In this document: positions 7,464 through 15,631 of the stretch, one piece after another
How the letters are laid out: every line of letters starts with the position of its first letter
Position numbering within the stretch: the first letter of the stretch is position 1
Assembly: GCF_900156885.1 (NCBI RefSeq)
Contig: NZ_FTOY01000010.1
Coordinates: 1 to 64,000 of the forward strand
Direction of reading: 5' to 3'
Length of the DNA stretch: 64,000 bases
Origin: Limosilactobacillus caccae
GTDB lineage: Bacteria; Bacillota; Bacilli; Lactobacillales; Lactobacillaceae
Position numbers and translations under genes: made by a program
Notes under the pieces: model-generated
The model's database searches: none
What the model saw: the letters and a program-made list of their open reading frames with translations, nothing else
What the model was told of the DNA's origin: nothing

Positions 7464-8114
7464 ATGTTAAAAGTTGGAATTATCGGTGCTTCTGGAATGG
7501 CTGGCAGTGCGATTTATAAAGAAGCAAGTAGCAAACCGACCCTTGCGGTAACCGGAATTGTCAGGGATGAAACGAAGGCCCAGCAAGTACTCGGCAAGGA
7601 TGCCAAGCTATTAGTCGGTGACGTATTAACAATGGATAATGGCTTATTAATGGGTTTTGACGTGATTGTCGATGCCCTGGGGACAAGTCCTGAAGAAGCG
7701 GGGCAACAAGTTACTCTCGCGCAGAAACTTGTTGGGTTAGCAACAAACGACCATCCCCGCCTATTATTTATCCTCGGTGCTGGGAGTCTTTACACTGGTG
7801 CCGACCACCACTTAGCCGTTGAAGATATTGCTAAAGATCCTGCGGCAGCGGCGTGGATTAATATTCCAAAATTACAACTAAAGGAACTCGAATATCTCCA
7901 AACAGTCCGCACTGCCGATTGGATGGGAATTTCGCCATCCCTAGAGTTTGTGCCAGGTCCAGCAACCCGCTATGTTCTCGGGGGAAATGACCTTCTCTTC
8001 GATGACCACGGAATGTCACGCGTCACTTCTGGAACAATGGCTAAGGTGATTGTTCACGAAATTCTAAACCCGCACCACCACCAGGAGCGCATCACTGTAA
8101 TTAACGCGATTTAA
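7464..8114 (+). CDS. NAD(P)-binding oxidoreductase of NmrA/SDR-like type
   Basis: A 216-aa Rossmann protein. The N-terminal VGIIGASGMAGSAI is an atypical-SDR GxxGxxG dinucleotide motif, followed by a variable C-terminal half. Proteins of this kind bind NAD(P)H and act as reductases or redox sensors; the substrate is unknown. ATG 7464 follows AGAGGTGACAAGA; the GTG three codons earlier overlaps that RBS and is less likely. It lies 28 bp after the SMR pair and is probably in the same operon, ended by the hairpin at 8119. Confidence 0.8.
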   Translation: MLKVGIIGASGMAGSAIYKEASSKPTLAVTGIVRDETKAQQVLGKDAKLLVGDVLTMDNGLLMGFDVIVDALGTSPEEAGQQVTLAQKLVGLATNDHPRLLFILGAGSLYTGADHHLAVEDIAKDPAAAAWINIPKLQLKELEYLQTVRTADWMGISPSLEFVPGPATRYVLGGNDLLFDDHGMSRVTSGTMAKVIVHEILNPHHHQERITVINAI

Positions 8115-8118
8115 GCAG

Positions 8119-8162
8119 AAAGCAGAAGCTAGCGATTAAATTCACACTAGCTCCTGCTTTTT
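8119..8162. terminator. Bidirectional terminator
   Basis: AAAGCAG-AAGCTAG pairs with CTAGCT-CCTGCTTTTT between convergent genes. Confidence 0.8.
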
Positions 8163-8165
8163 CAG

Positions 8166-8690
8166 TTAATCAGCCAAATTCAACTCAAAGCCAAGGTGCT
8201 TATCATCAGTCTTGTCTTCAATATAGACCGTTCCACGGCGGACAAAACCAAGCCCTTCGCCGAGTTTTTGCATTGGGATATTCTTCTGGTGGGTGTCAAA
8301 GCGGAAATTACGCACCCCTTGTAGGTGGCCGACCGTGATTAGATTTGAAAATAGGGCGCTCCCCACTCCCTTCTTGCCAGTATCCCGCAGCACTGCTGCC
8401 CGGTGGATGATGGCGTACGGTTCATCTGGCTTTGCCCACTTTCCGTCCTTGATGTCATCATAGTTTTTCTCCCCGGCGAGCTGGAGCGCAGCGGTCGCTA
8501 CTATCTGATCATCGGCAACCAATACCCAGCCGTAACCCTTCCTAATGTCGGACTTAATTACGGTTGCCGACGGGTGACCGTCTTGCCACTGGGGGTTGCC
8601 ATTCTCTTTTAAAAAGGCCTTTGCCTGGTCAATAATTGCCATAATTGCTGGCACATCTTTTAGCGTTGCACGGCGCAGGTAGGTTGCCAT
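8166..8690 (-). CDS. GNAT-family N-acetyltransferase
   Basis: A 174-aa protein with GNAT features: an N-terminal LRRATLKDVPAIMAII strand/helix, WVLVADDQIVATAALQ, and the acetyl-CoA loop region RDTGKKGVGSALFSNLI (Q/RxxGxG/A-like). It transfers an acetyl group to an unknown amine. The ATG at 8690 is chosen because AAAGAGGG has proper spacing to it, whereas the upstream ATG at 8696 touches the RBS. It sits just behind the thrB terminator, so it is probably expressed separately. Confidence 0.85.
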   Translation of the reverse strand: MATYLRRATLKDVPAIMAIIDQAKAFLKENGNPQWQDGHPSATVIKSDIRKGYGWVLVADDQIVATAALQLAGEKNYDDIKDGKWAKPDEPYAIIHRAAVLRDTGKKGVGSALFSNLITVGHLQGVRNFRFDTHQKNIPMQKLGEGLGFVRRGTVYIEDKTDDKHLGFELNLAD

Positions 8691-8709
8691 TATCATCCCT
8701 CTTTTCCTT

Positions 8710-8746
8710 AAAAAAGGCCGCTTGTTCCCCCGCGGAGCAAGCGACC
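8710..8746 (-). terminator. Terminator of hom-thrB operon
   Basis: Minus strand GGTCGCTTG...CAAGCGGCC stem followed by six T, about 100 bp after thrB. Confidence 0.85.
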
Positions 8747-8843
8747 AGTGAACTACGTAGCTTTAGTTTAGCATGGTCATTTCAATTGAAGATAATTTTG
8801 CTAAGAAGCTTTACAGAAATATAATTTTCCCAATGACGGAAAT

Positions 8844-9707
8844 TTAATTGATCACCCGCAGGCCGTCTTCATCGGGATGCAGTACCTCGATCCGGTCATT
8901 TAACCCTTGCCGGCGAAGGGCTTCGATGAAGGCAGGGGTGTTTGCTGGCCGAATCAAGGTCATCACGGTTGGGCCCGCCCCACTGAGGTAGGTTGCGACC
9001 GCGTCATACTCCGCTGCAAGGAGGCGGATTGCTTCTAATTCTGGAACAAGGCTACTCCGGTATCGCTCGTGGAACTCGTCACCCTCAATCAGTTCCCCGG
9101 CAATCTCGTAGCGCTTGGCAAACAGGCTCGCTACGAGGGTATTAGCAACGGCACTAGCATGGGTGGCTTGCTTATAAGGGAGTTTTGTCGGCAACGCTGC
9201 CCGGGCCTTGCGGGTTGCTAAATTATAGGCCGGGATATAGGCAACAAAGTCAAACGGCAACGCAGGAGCCTTCAGTGCATCAAAGTGCCCGTTAATGTTG
9301 GTGCCGACCACAAGGCCCCCATAGATTGCCGGGGCCACATTGTCCGGGTGCCCTTCCAGTTGCCCGGCGATTTCGACCTTTTCAACATCTGGCAGGTCCA
9401 GTTCAGCAAGCTGGTTGGCAAGTTCAATTCCCGCCACAATCGCACTAGAACTGCTCCCCAGCCCATGGGTGACCGGGATATTACTCGTCACTTTCAGCCG
9501 GTGAGGCGTTAGGTTTGGGGCCAGTGACAGGGCCGTTTTGACAATCATATTTTGCTCATCATGGGGCAAATCTCCCAAGTCATGGTCCACCTGCCACGTG
9601 GTCGTTTCTTCAAGGACATCAAGGTAAAGGTAAAGTGAGACTGCCACACCGATTGAATCAAAACCGGGACCAAGGTTGGCACTGGAAGCTGGAACTCTAA
9701 TCTGCAT
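8844..9707 (-). CDS. thrB: Homoserine kinase
   Basis: A 287-aa GHMP-family kinase phosphorylating L-homoserine to O-phosphohomoserine for threonine synthesis. GHMP motif 1 is PASSANLGPGFDSIGVA, the ATP-binding motif 2 is THGLGSSSSAIVAG, and the C-terminal motif is YLSGAGPTVMTLI. RBS is GGAGGATAATT. It lies 11 bp downstream of hom in an operon; thrC is encoded divergently. Confidence 0.97.
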   Translation of the reverse strand: MQIRVPASSANLGPGFDSIGVAVSLYLYLDVLEETTTWQVDHDLGDLPHDEQNMIVKTALSLAPNLTPHRLKVTSNIPVTHGLGSSSSAIVAGIELANQLAELDLPDVEKVEIAGQLEGHPDNVAPAIYGGLVVGTNINGHFDALKAPALPFDFVAYIPAYNLATRKARAALPTKLPYKQATHASAVANTLVASLFAKRYEIAGELIEGDEFHERYRSSLVPELEAIRLLAAEYDAVATYLSGAGPTVMTLIRPANTPAFIEALRRQGLNDRIEVLHPDEDGLRVIN

Positions 9708-9718
9708 AATTATCCTCC

Positions 9719-10999
9719 CTATTCTAGGACCTTATAAGCCGCCGTTAAGTTAATTGATGGTTCATCTGCGACCTTTTCCTTAAATTCTCTTAACTGTTCT
9801 TCATTCATCTCATGGGTGATAATCACTACCCGGGCCAGGCCATTTACCGTGTTTTTCGCCTGGACGATTTGGCTAAAACTGGCGCCAATCGCCGTCATGA
9901 TCTTGGTCAATTTTAGCATCTGTCCAGCAATGTCTGGCATCGTTAGTGAAATGTAGTAAGGGTAGGCCACCGCCGCTTTCTCTGCGGGAACATAGTGGCG
10001 CTGGTAATTGTTAAAGAGGTTCCCATTAGTTTTTAATACCAAATTCTTGGTAACCGACGTAATGTCACTCAAGACACTGTTAGCTGTCGGCAGGCCACCC
10101 GCACCAGGGCCATAGAACAAGGTGTCGCCGACCGCTTCACCGGTAACCATCACCGCGTTAAATTCGTTATTGATTGTTGCCAGCGGGTTATCACGGGAAA
10201 CCAAGACCGGCGCCACCTCAACAAACACCCCGTCGCCGACAACCTTTGCAATCCCGACCAACTTAATCACGTAGCCAAATTGGCTAGCTTGTTCAACGTC
10301 AAAGCCAGCTAGCTTATCAATCCCGGTCACGCTAAAGTCCTCGGTCGTCAGCTGGGTTCCAAAGGCAAACTGGCTTAAAATAACCATCTTATACGCGGCA
10401 TCTTTGCCAGTAACGTCATTTGTCGGGTCTGCTTCTGCAAAGCCAAGCTCCTGGGCCTTGTGCAGTGCTTGTTCGTATGACCAATGCTGCTGGTTCATCT
10501 GGGTCAGGATATAATTGGTCGTCCCGTTCACGATCCCCTTTACTTCAGTAATCTTATCTGCCGAAAAGCTATTCGTAATCGTCCGCAGGATTGGAATCCC
10601 CCCGGCGACGCTTGCTTCATACATCAGGTCACAGTGGTTCTCGTGGGCGAGCTTTACCAGGGCTGGCCCGGCGGTCGCAATCAAGTCCTTATTGGCAGTC
10701 ACGACATTTTTATGGTGGAGCAATGCCTGCCGAATATACTCCTCGGCCGGATGAAGTCCCCCGATTAATTCAACGACAATCTGGATCTCGTCGTCATTGA
10801 TGATATCATCTATCTCTTGTGTCAGCCGCACTTGGTCGGCCACATCTTGGTGGTTTTCCGGGTGTTTAACCAGGACAGTCTTAACGGATAATTGCCGACC
10901 AGTGACATTCAAAACTTTCTCCTCATTGTTTTGAATCATTTGCAAGACACCAGTGCCGACTGTCCCTAAGCCAAGCATCCCTACTTTAATTGTCTTCAT
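9719..10999 (-). CDS. hom: Homoserine dehydrogenase
   Basis: A 426-aa NAD(P)H-dependent enzyme reducing aspartate semialdehyde to homoserine. The N-terminal Rossmann motif is VGMLGLGTVGTGV, the catalytic core contains GIVNGTTNYILTQM and GFAEADPTNDVTGKDAAYK (catalytic Lys/Asp region), and a C-terminal ACT domain (about residues 345-426, YYISLTMPDIAGQMLKLTKI) implies allosteric feedback by threonine. First gene of hom-thrB; RBS is GAGGTGGCGTT. Confidence 0.97.
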   Translation of the reverse strand: MKTIKVGMLGLGTVGTGVLQMIQNNEEKVLNVTGRQLSVKTVLVKHPENHQDVADQVRLTQEIDDIINDDEIQIVVELIGGLHPAEEYIRQALLHHKNVVTANKDLIATAGPALVKLAHENHCDLMYEASVAGGIPILRTITNSFSADKITEVKGIVNGTTNYILTQMNQQHWSYEQALHKAQELGFAEADPTNDVTGKDAAYKMVILSQFAFGTQLTTEDFSVTGIDKLAGFDVEQASQFGYVIKLVGIAKVVGDGVFVEVAPVLVSRDNPLATINNEFNAVMVTGEAVGDTLFYGPGAGGLPTANSVLSDITSVTKNLVLKTNGNLFNNYQRHYVPAEKAAVAYPYYISLTMPDIAGQMLKLTKIMTAIGASFSQIVQAKNTVNGLARVVIITHEMNEEQLREFKEKVADEPSINLTAAYKVLE

Positions 11000-11038
11000 A
11001 ACGCCACCTCATTTTCTCATTATTTTTTCATTTTTATG

Positions 11039-11087
11039 ATTGTAACATACCCGTCAATCAGGTTACAATGGTTACTAAATTAGTAAC
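11039..11087. promoter_or_regulatory. Symmetric divergent promoter and operator of hom/thrC
   Basis: A perfect inverted repeat ATTGTAAC (11039-11046) / GTTACAAT (11062-11069) gives TTGTAA-N18-TACAAT on both strands, so hom-thrB and thrC would use face-to-face, fully overlapping promoters. Next to it is a second palindrome GTTACTAAATTAGTAAC (11071-11087) at the thrC +1 region, a candidate repressor site. Confidence 0.6.
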
Positions 11088-11109
11088 TTAATCGAACGGA
11101 GGCATTGTC

Positions 11110-12603
11110 ATGAAATACCGCAGCACGCGTGGAAATATTAAAGAGACATTAAATTCAGCCCAGGCAGTAATCAAGGGGCTTGCACCAGACGGGGGCTTAT
11201 TCGTCCCGGTTAATTTCCCTACCCCTTCCCTGCCACTCACTGACCTTTCCAGCCTTTCTTACCAGGAGACCGCGAAAATGGTCCTCAGTTGGTTCTTTGA
11301 CGATTTCACCACGGACGAGTTGGACGATGTTGTGACGGGCGCATACGGTCCGCAATGGGATGATTCCGCCATCGCGCCCCTTTCCGCTAAGCATTCGGGT
11401 AATTACTATCTCGAGCTTTTCCACGGACCGACCCTTGCTTTTAAAGACGTCGCCTTACAAGTCCTTCCCCGGTTGATGACCAAGTCACTTGCCCTTGAGC
11501 AGATCAGCAATGACATCATCATCCTTACCGCTACCTCAGGTGACACCGGGACGGCCTCCATGCGGGGCTTTAGCGATAAGGAGAAGACCCAGGTCATCGT
11601 CTTCTATCCTTATGGCGGAGTCAGCCCTGTCCAGCTCAAGCAAATGCTGGGGCAACGGGGGCACAACTTAACTGCCATCGCGATCAAGGGAAACTTTGAT
11701 GATGCCCAGACCCAGGTAAAGCAGATCTTCAATGACCAGCAATTTAACCGCCAGCTTGCCGCTAATGGTTTCCAGTTTTCTTCAGCAAATTCGATGAATA
11801 TCGGCCGGCTGATTCCACAGATTGTCTACTACCTCCACTCATACGGGCAATTGGTCAAGCGCGGGACGATTAAGGTTGGCGACGCGGTCAACTTTACTGT
11901 CCCGACCGGCAACTTTGGGGACATTCTTGCTGGTTATTACGCTAAAAAGCTGGGGCTGCCAATCAACAAGCTCATCTGTGCCTCCGATGAAAATAACGTC
12001 CTCACCGACTTCTTTAAGACTGGTACATACAACCGGAAACGCCACTTTTACCTTACTAACTCGCCGGCAATGGATATCCTCGTTTCCAGCAACCTCGAAC
12101 GGCTCATCTTTGACTGCTACCAAGAAGACGACAAGGCCGTTAGCGAGTTAATGGCCGCCCTCGACCATGATGGCTCCTACCAAGTCACAGCAGAAGTAAA
12201 AGCCCAACTCGACCAGCAATTTGCGGCCGGCTTTGCTAGTCAGGATGACGTTATCGCAGAGATCAAACGGGTTTATGATAATGATAGCTACGTTATCGAC
12301 CCCCACACCGCCGTCGCTTCCTTCGTCACAAAGCAATACCAGGCAAAAAGTGATGATCACACTCCAACAATCATTGTCTCGACGGCTAGTCCATATAAGT
12401 TCCCTGAGACCGTCCTGACGGCCCTCACCGGTAAAGAACCAGCAGTCGGTGGTCTGGACGCCATCAAGGCCCTTCAGCAAGAACTAGCCACTGACCTTAG
12501 TCCGAACGTTCAAGTCTTATTTGACCAAACACCACGGGACGAACAGGTCATCCTCCCAGGAGAAATGGAGAAGCTAATCGCCACCGTCTTAAAATTGAAG
12601 TAA
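11110..12603 (+). CDS. thrC: Threonine synthase
   Basis: A 497-aa PLP enzyme converting O-phosphohomoserine to threonine. The PLP lysine lies in LFHGPTLAFKDVALQ; TATSGDTGTASMRGF and the glycine-rich VPTGNFGDILAGYYA phosphate-binding loop follow. The length fits the long (fungal/E. coli-like) class with the N-terminal YRSTRGN motif. ATG follows ACGGAGGCATTGTC. Transcribed divergently from hom-thrB through a shared symmetric promoter. Confidence 0.97.
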   Translation: MKYRSTRGNIKETLNSAQAVIKGLAPDGGLFVPVNFPTPSLPLTDLSSLSYQETAKMVLSWFFDDFTTDELDDVVTGAYGPQWDDSAIAPLSAKHSGNYYLELFHGPTLAFKDVALQVLPRLMTKSLALEQISNDIIILTATSGDTGTASMRGFSDKEKTQVIVFYPYGGVSPVQLKQMLGQRGHNLTAIAIKGNFDDAQTQVKQIFNDQQFNRQLAANGFQFSSANSMNIGRLIPQIVYYLHSYGQLVKRGTIKVGDAVNFTVPTGNFGDILAGYYAKKLGLPINKLICASDENNVLTDFFKTGTYNRKRHFYLTNSPAMDILVSSNLERLIFDCYQEDDKAVSELMAALDHDGSYQVTAEVKAQLDQQFAAGFASQDDVIAEIKRVYDNDSYVIDPHTAVASFVTKQYQAKSDDHTPTIIVSTASPYKFPETVLTALTGKEPAVGGLDAIKALQQELATDLSPNVQVLFDQTPRDEQVILPGEMEKLIATVLKLK

Positions 12604-12605
12604 AC

Positions 12606-12647
12606 AAAAGGATCGCAACCCGCCAGCGCGTGGGAAACGATCCTTTT
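12606..12647. terminator. thrC/azlD terminator
   Basis: AAAAGGATCG/CGATCCTTTT 10-bp stem, usable from both sides. Confidence 0.85.
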
Positions 12648-12721
12648 ACTATTATGCAGCAAGTAGCTAGTGGACAAACTGCTATTTTTACTCACGACAA
12701 ATCCATTAAATTTGTGCGGTG

Positions 12722-13051
12722 TCAAAAGACGAAGTTGACCAATAAAATATAGCAAATAGTTCCGCCAATTAATGACAAGAACATACTCCGCCGCCACACA
12801 TGAATGCCAACCGTGAATAGTCCAGCAATAATCTCAGGTAGGCCGTGGGGTGAACTAATAAAATCAATATTCCGGTAACAATAGATCACTAGCATCCCCA
12901 TAATTGCTGCCGGAAGAAACTTACCGAGGCCCTGGATAAACGGTGCAACTTCCTTATCCTTTCCAGCGAACAAGCGAAACGGTAACCAGCGGGTCAGAAA
13001 ATTGGTCCCTGCTGCAATCGCAATGGTTATTATTTGTTGGAGCAAGCTCAT
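12722..13051 (-). CDS. azlD: AzlD-family branched-chain amino acid exporter subunit
   Basis: A 109-aa hydrophobic protein with about four membrane segments and the family signature NFLTRWLPFRLF near the start and FLPAAIMGMLVIYCY. AzlD is the small partner of AzlC; together they export branched-chain amino acids or analogues. Its ATG overlaps the azlC stop by 4 bp, indicating translational coupling. Confidence 0.92.
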   Translation of the reverse strand: MSLLQQIITIAIAAGTNFLTRWLPFRLFAGKDKEVAPFIQGLGKFLPAAIMGMLVIYCYRNIDFISSPHGLPEIIAGLFTVGIHVWRRSMFLSLIGGTICYILLVNFVF

Positions 13052-13746
13052 TTACCAATGCCCCGCTTTCGCCGGTAAATCCAGTAATATTCAGCTACAA
13101 GGAGAAGCAGCGTTACCATCAAAAAGGATGTCTTTCCAAACAACAATAGGCACCCAACTGCAATTGCAATCCCACTAAGCGAACTCAAGTGGTCCTTCTC
13201 CTTGAGAATCTGATCAGTCGCAAGGACTAGGAACAGAGCAGTCATCACAAAGTCGAGTCCCTTGATTTGGATGTTTAGTGCACTGCCAAAGAAACCGCCA
13301 AGAAAGGCGCCAAGTACCCAGTAGAGGTAATCCAAGAGGTTAATCCACAGATGAACAGTGGTCGCGTCACATTCTTGTGGAACCTCAGTATAGTAATTGA
13401 GCACAAAGGTCTCATCGCTTAACCCATAAATTAATAGCCACTTTTTCCAGCCGGACCGGGGATACTTTGTCAGCATTGACACACTGTAGAAGAATTGCCG
13501 AAAGCTCAACATTGCGGTAATCAATAACACGTTAACCGGGTTAAAGTGTTGAAGAAGCAAATTTGCCACAAGAAATTCAACCGAGCCGCCGTAAATTGTG
13601 AGCGCCATTAGCGTTGGGTACCAAAAAGAAAAGCCCAGGTTGTGCATATAAAGGCCATACCCGATGCCAAGAATTAGGTACCCAAATAAAACCGGCGTTG
13701 ACATACTGAAGGCGAAGCGAAAGTTCCGCCACTGTTGCCCCTGCAT
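13048..13746 (-). CDS. azlC: AzlC-family branched-chain amino acid exporter subunit
   Basis: A 232-aa integral membrane protein of the AzlC family, with YLILGIGYGLYMHNLGFSFW, the characteristic MALTIYGGSVEFLVANLL, and the FRQFFYSVSML motif. It is the large subunit of the exporter with AzlD directly downstream. RBS is AAGGAAGTGATCAA. Upstream is a weak promoter candidate and an inverted repeat at 13840. Confidence 0.93.
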   Translation of the reverse strand: MQGQQWRNFRFAFSMSTPVLFGYLILGIGYGLYMHNLGFSFWYPTLMALTIYGGSVEFLVANLLLQHFNPVNVLLITAMLSFRQFFYSVSMLTKYPRSGWKKWLLIYGLSDETFVLNYYTEVPQECDATTVHLWINLLDYLYWVLGAFLGGFFGSALNIQIKGLDFVMTALFLVLATDQILKEKDHLSSLSGIAIAVGCLLLFGKTSFLMVTLLLLVAEYYWIYRRKRGIGK

Positions 13747-13839
13747 TTGATCACTTCCTTAAAGTAATATTGATAGTATTATTCATCAAGAACTACTAGC
13801 TGGCAATAGGAAGTGAAAAATCATTTGTTACTTTCTTGT

Positions 13840-13855
13840 CAGTACAGGTGTACTG
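13840..13855. promoter_or_regulatory. Inverted repeat upstream of azlC
   Basis: CAGTACA-GG-TGTACTG, 7-bp arms, about 95 bp upstream of azlC. It could be an activator or repressor site; no regulator identified. Confidence 0.35.
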
Positions 13856-13878
13856 CCGATTTCATTTAAAATAATAAA

Positions 13879-13902
13879 GAGGTTGAGCCACTCCTCAACC
13901 TC
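13879..13902 (-). terminator. Terminator of Rpn locus 1
   Basis: GAGGTTGAG/CTCAACCTC 9-bp stem, then TTTATTATTTT on the minus strand. Confidence 0.75.
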
Positions 13903-13907
13903 ATCAA

Positions 13908-13966
13908 CTCAAGTTAATTACTTCTTCTCAGGACTTTCTCCACTTCCGGTTTTTCCTAACGAAGGA
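13908..13966 (-). pseudogene. Vestige of a third Rpn tail module
   Basis: On the minus strand, directly after the tail-B stop, comes the module junction GATCCTTCGTTAGGAAAAAC then CGGAAGTGGAG, corresponding to the KQNRKWRRE-coding junction of intact modules. It then jumps to AAGTCCTGAGAAGAAGTAAT, which matches the tail-A coding sequence AAGTCCCGAGAAGAAGTAAT. The region between is deleted. It is the remains of a tail-A module after tail B, the same order (B then A) that is intact in locus 2. Confidence 0.75.
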
Positions 13967-13967
13967 T

Positions 13968-14300
13968 CTATCGCTTATCAATAAGATAAGATTCGGCTTC
14001 TTTACTGGAAAGTTGATACAGTTCCATCAGATTTTGCTTAATAGTCGCTTTAGGTGTTCCAAGCCGCTCAAGAGAGTAGATTAGGTTATTGATTCCGCGA
14101 GTTCTCTCTTCTGCTTTACCTTGGCTTAAGCCTTCTTCGATACCGACTGCTCGACCTTCTTTGATACCGGCAGCTTTGCCTTGACTCAAGCCTTCTTTAA
14201 TTCCAGCTGCCTTACCTTGACTCAGCCCCTTTTCTAAACCTTGTTCCCTAGCCAACGCAATACTGTTTTCAATATCCATCTCGTACAATGACCGTTGCAT
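13968..14300 (-). CDS. Stand-alone Rpn C-terminal tail, type B
   Basis: A 110-aa ORF beginning MQRSLYEMDIENSIALAREQ, identical in arrangement to the C-terminal part of the full Rpn protein at 14696-15631 but with no nuclease domain. Gly-Gln/Glu repeats (GLSQGKAAGIKEG type, several units) lead to a distinct end: NLIYSLERLGTPKATIKQNL and LYQLSSKEAESYL. That end closely matches the active tail of the other full-length Rpn at 50466-51374. The upstream region (AAGCAGAACCGGAAATGGAGG) duplicates the coding junction of the full gene and supplies the RBS GGAGGAGAG. It may be an antitoxin-like small protein or a silent donor cassette. Confidence 0.75.
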   Translation of the reverse strand: MQRSLYEMDIENSIALAREQGLEKGLSQGKAAGIKEGLSQGKAAGIKEGRAVGIEEGLSQGKAEERTRGINNLIYSLERLGTPKATIKQNLMELYQLSSKEAESYLIDKR

Positions 14301-14344
14301 ATACTCTCTCCTCCATTTCCGGTTCTGCTTAACGAAAGGAGAAG

Positions 14345-14668
14345 TTACCGGGTTAATTCTTGGTAGTATTTCTCAGCTTGGGCTGGTGGAAGATCCAGAA
14401 TTTGTTCCATAAAGTTAATTACTTCTTCTCGGGACTTCCCGCCACTGATTAGCTTTTGAATTATTTGCCGTTCTTTTTTGGCTTCACCTTGACTTAAGCC
14501 TTCTTCGATCCCGACTGCTCGGCCTTCTTTAATCCCGGCAGCCTTTCCTTGACTCAACCCTTCTTTAATTCCAGCAGCCTTACCTTGACTCAACCCTTGT
14601 TCTAATCCCTGCTCCTTAGCCAACGCAATACTATTCTCAATATCCATTTCGTACAATGATCGTTGCAT
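14345..14668 (-). CDS. Stand-alone Rpn C-terminal tail, type A
   Basis: A 107-aa ORF with the same start (MQRSLYEMDIENSIALAKEQ), the same GLSQGKAAGIKEG repeats, and a different end: KKERQIIQKLISGGKSREEV and ILDLPPAQAEKYYQELTR. The homologous type A end occurs in the free tail at 51414-51641. RBS is GGAGGAGAG at the same position as in the full gene; the upstream homology is shorter here (only AAAATGGAGGAG). No nuclease domain. It probably forms a small helical protein able to pair with Rpn tails. Confidence 0.75.
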   Translation of the reverse strand: MQRSLYEMDIENSIALAKEQGLEQGLSQGKAAGIKEGLSQGKAAGIKEGRAVGIEEGLSQGEAKKERQIIQKLISGGKSREEVINFMEQILDLPPAQAEKYYQELTR

Positions 14669-14695
14669 ATATTCTCTCCTCCATTTTCAAAGAGG

Positions 14696-14983
14696 TTACC
14701 TTATGGCAGTTTGATAATAACTTTCTGCTTGCTTAGTTGTAAGATTACGAGTCTTAACAAGGAATTTGATTATCTGGTCGTGTTGCTGTCCTATATCGAG
14801 CAGACCGCGCACCATCGCTACTCGTTCTTCATCTTTACCTTGGCTCAAGCCTTCTTCGATACCGACTGCTCGACCTTCTTTGATACCGGCAGCTTTGCCT
14901 TGACTCAGCCCCTTTTCTAAACCTTGTTCCCTAGCCAACGCAATACTATTTTCAATATCCATTTCGTACAATGACCGTTGCAT
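14696..14983 (-). CDS. Internal start: Rpn tail small protein (95 aa)
   Basis: Inside the full-length gene, in frame, the codons for KWRREY contain GGAGGAGAG placed 5-7 bases before an ATG (14983). Translation from there would give a 95-aa protein MQRSLYEMD... identical to the tail. The free tails nearby begin at exactly this ATG with the same RBS. In E. coli, Rpn genes encode such internally started C-terminal proteins that block the full-length toxin; the same is inferred here. Confidence 0.6.
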   Translation of the reverse strand: MQRSLYEMDIENSIALAREQGLEKGLSQGKAAGIKEGRAVGIEEGLSQGKDEERVAMVRGLLDIGQQHDQIIKFLVKTRNLTTKQAESYYQTAIR

Positions 14984-15631
14984 ATACTCTCTCCTCCATT
15001 TCCGATTTTGCTTAACGAAGGTGATTCTCTTCTCTAATTGTACGATAAAATCGTCGCCGTCACCAACTTGGCGGTTCGCAATTACGTCGAGAAACTGCTG
15101 CAGCTTAGGGTTCACTTCCCGGCAAAGGCTTGTCACGTCAAATACCAGGGTTTGCTCCCCGTCTGCGTATGTGGCCTCAGGATGGCCTTTAATCGACCGC
15201 TCAATCTGGTACTCTTGCTCCCCGCAGCCAAAAGGGTCAAAACAACAAAAGAAGATCACGTAAGAATTATCCGCCGTTGCGTAATTTTGCCCCTTTTCAT
15301 AACAATCCATCGCAAGGTTCGCATGGTAAAAACGGATCCGCTGCGGCAAATTATGCTTATCTACTACTTGCATCTCAATGTCGTAACGATTATGTTGGTC
15401 ATCCTCGACATAGATATCCAGCCGTACTCCCTTGGCGTCATGGCTACTGGTGAACTCCTGCTGGCTAACTACTTGCTTAACCCGCTTAATATGCAAGGCT
15501 GGCAGGACCCGGCGCAGGACTTCCAGGGTGATCCGCTTATCAAGCATCACCTTATTGAAGACAAAGTCATTGGCCAATCCGGCTTCTTCCCAGCTCCGGC
15601 GGGCCTGTGCTAATAATTTTTGATTTGGCAT
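14696..15631 (-). CDS. Rpn-family PD-(D/E)XK nuclease (locus 1)
   Basis: A 311-aa recombination-promoting-nuclease/putative transposase family protein. The N-terminal PD-(D/E)XK domain (about residues 1-215) shows LANDFVFNKVML, the catalytic Asp in KGVRLDIYVEDD and the E-x-Q in YDIEMQVVDKH. The C-terminus has Gly-repeat units (GLEKGLSQGKAAGIKEG) and a type C end (VAMVRGLLDIGQQHDQIIKF). The ATG at 15631 is chosen because AGGAGGTGCAAA precedes it; the longer reading has no RBS. Rpn proteins are DNA endonucleases linked to phage defence and RecA-independent recombination. Two free tail ORFs and one vestige follow on the same strand. A close paralogue is at 50466. Confidence 0.9.
   Translation of the reverse strand: MPNQKLLAQARRSWEEAGLANDFVFNKVMLDKRITLEVLRRVLPALHIKRVKQVVSQQEFTSSHDAKGVRLDIYVEDDQHNRYDIEMQVVDKHNLPQRIRFYHANLAMDCYEKGQNYATADNSYVIFFCCFDPFGCGEQEYQIERSIKGHPEATYADGEQTLVFDVTSLCREVNPKLQQFLDVIANRQVGDGDDFIVQLEKRITFVKQNRKWRREYMQRSLYEMDIENSIALAREQGLEKGLSQGKAAGIKEGRAVGIEEGLSQGKDEERVAMVRGLLDIGQQHDQIIKFLVKTRNLTTKQAESYYQTAIR

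Noticed and set aside
13968-14668. The free Rpn tails as simple degraded copies of one nuclease gene by frameshift
   Set aside because: Each has its own intact start, RBS and stop, and a different C-terminal end that is found in the other locus; modular duplication explains them better.
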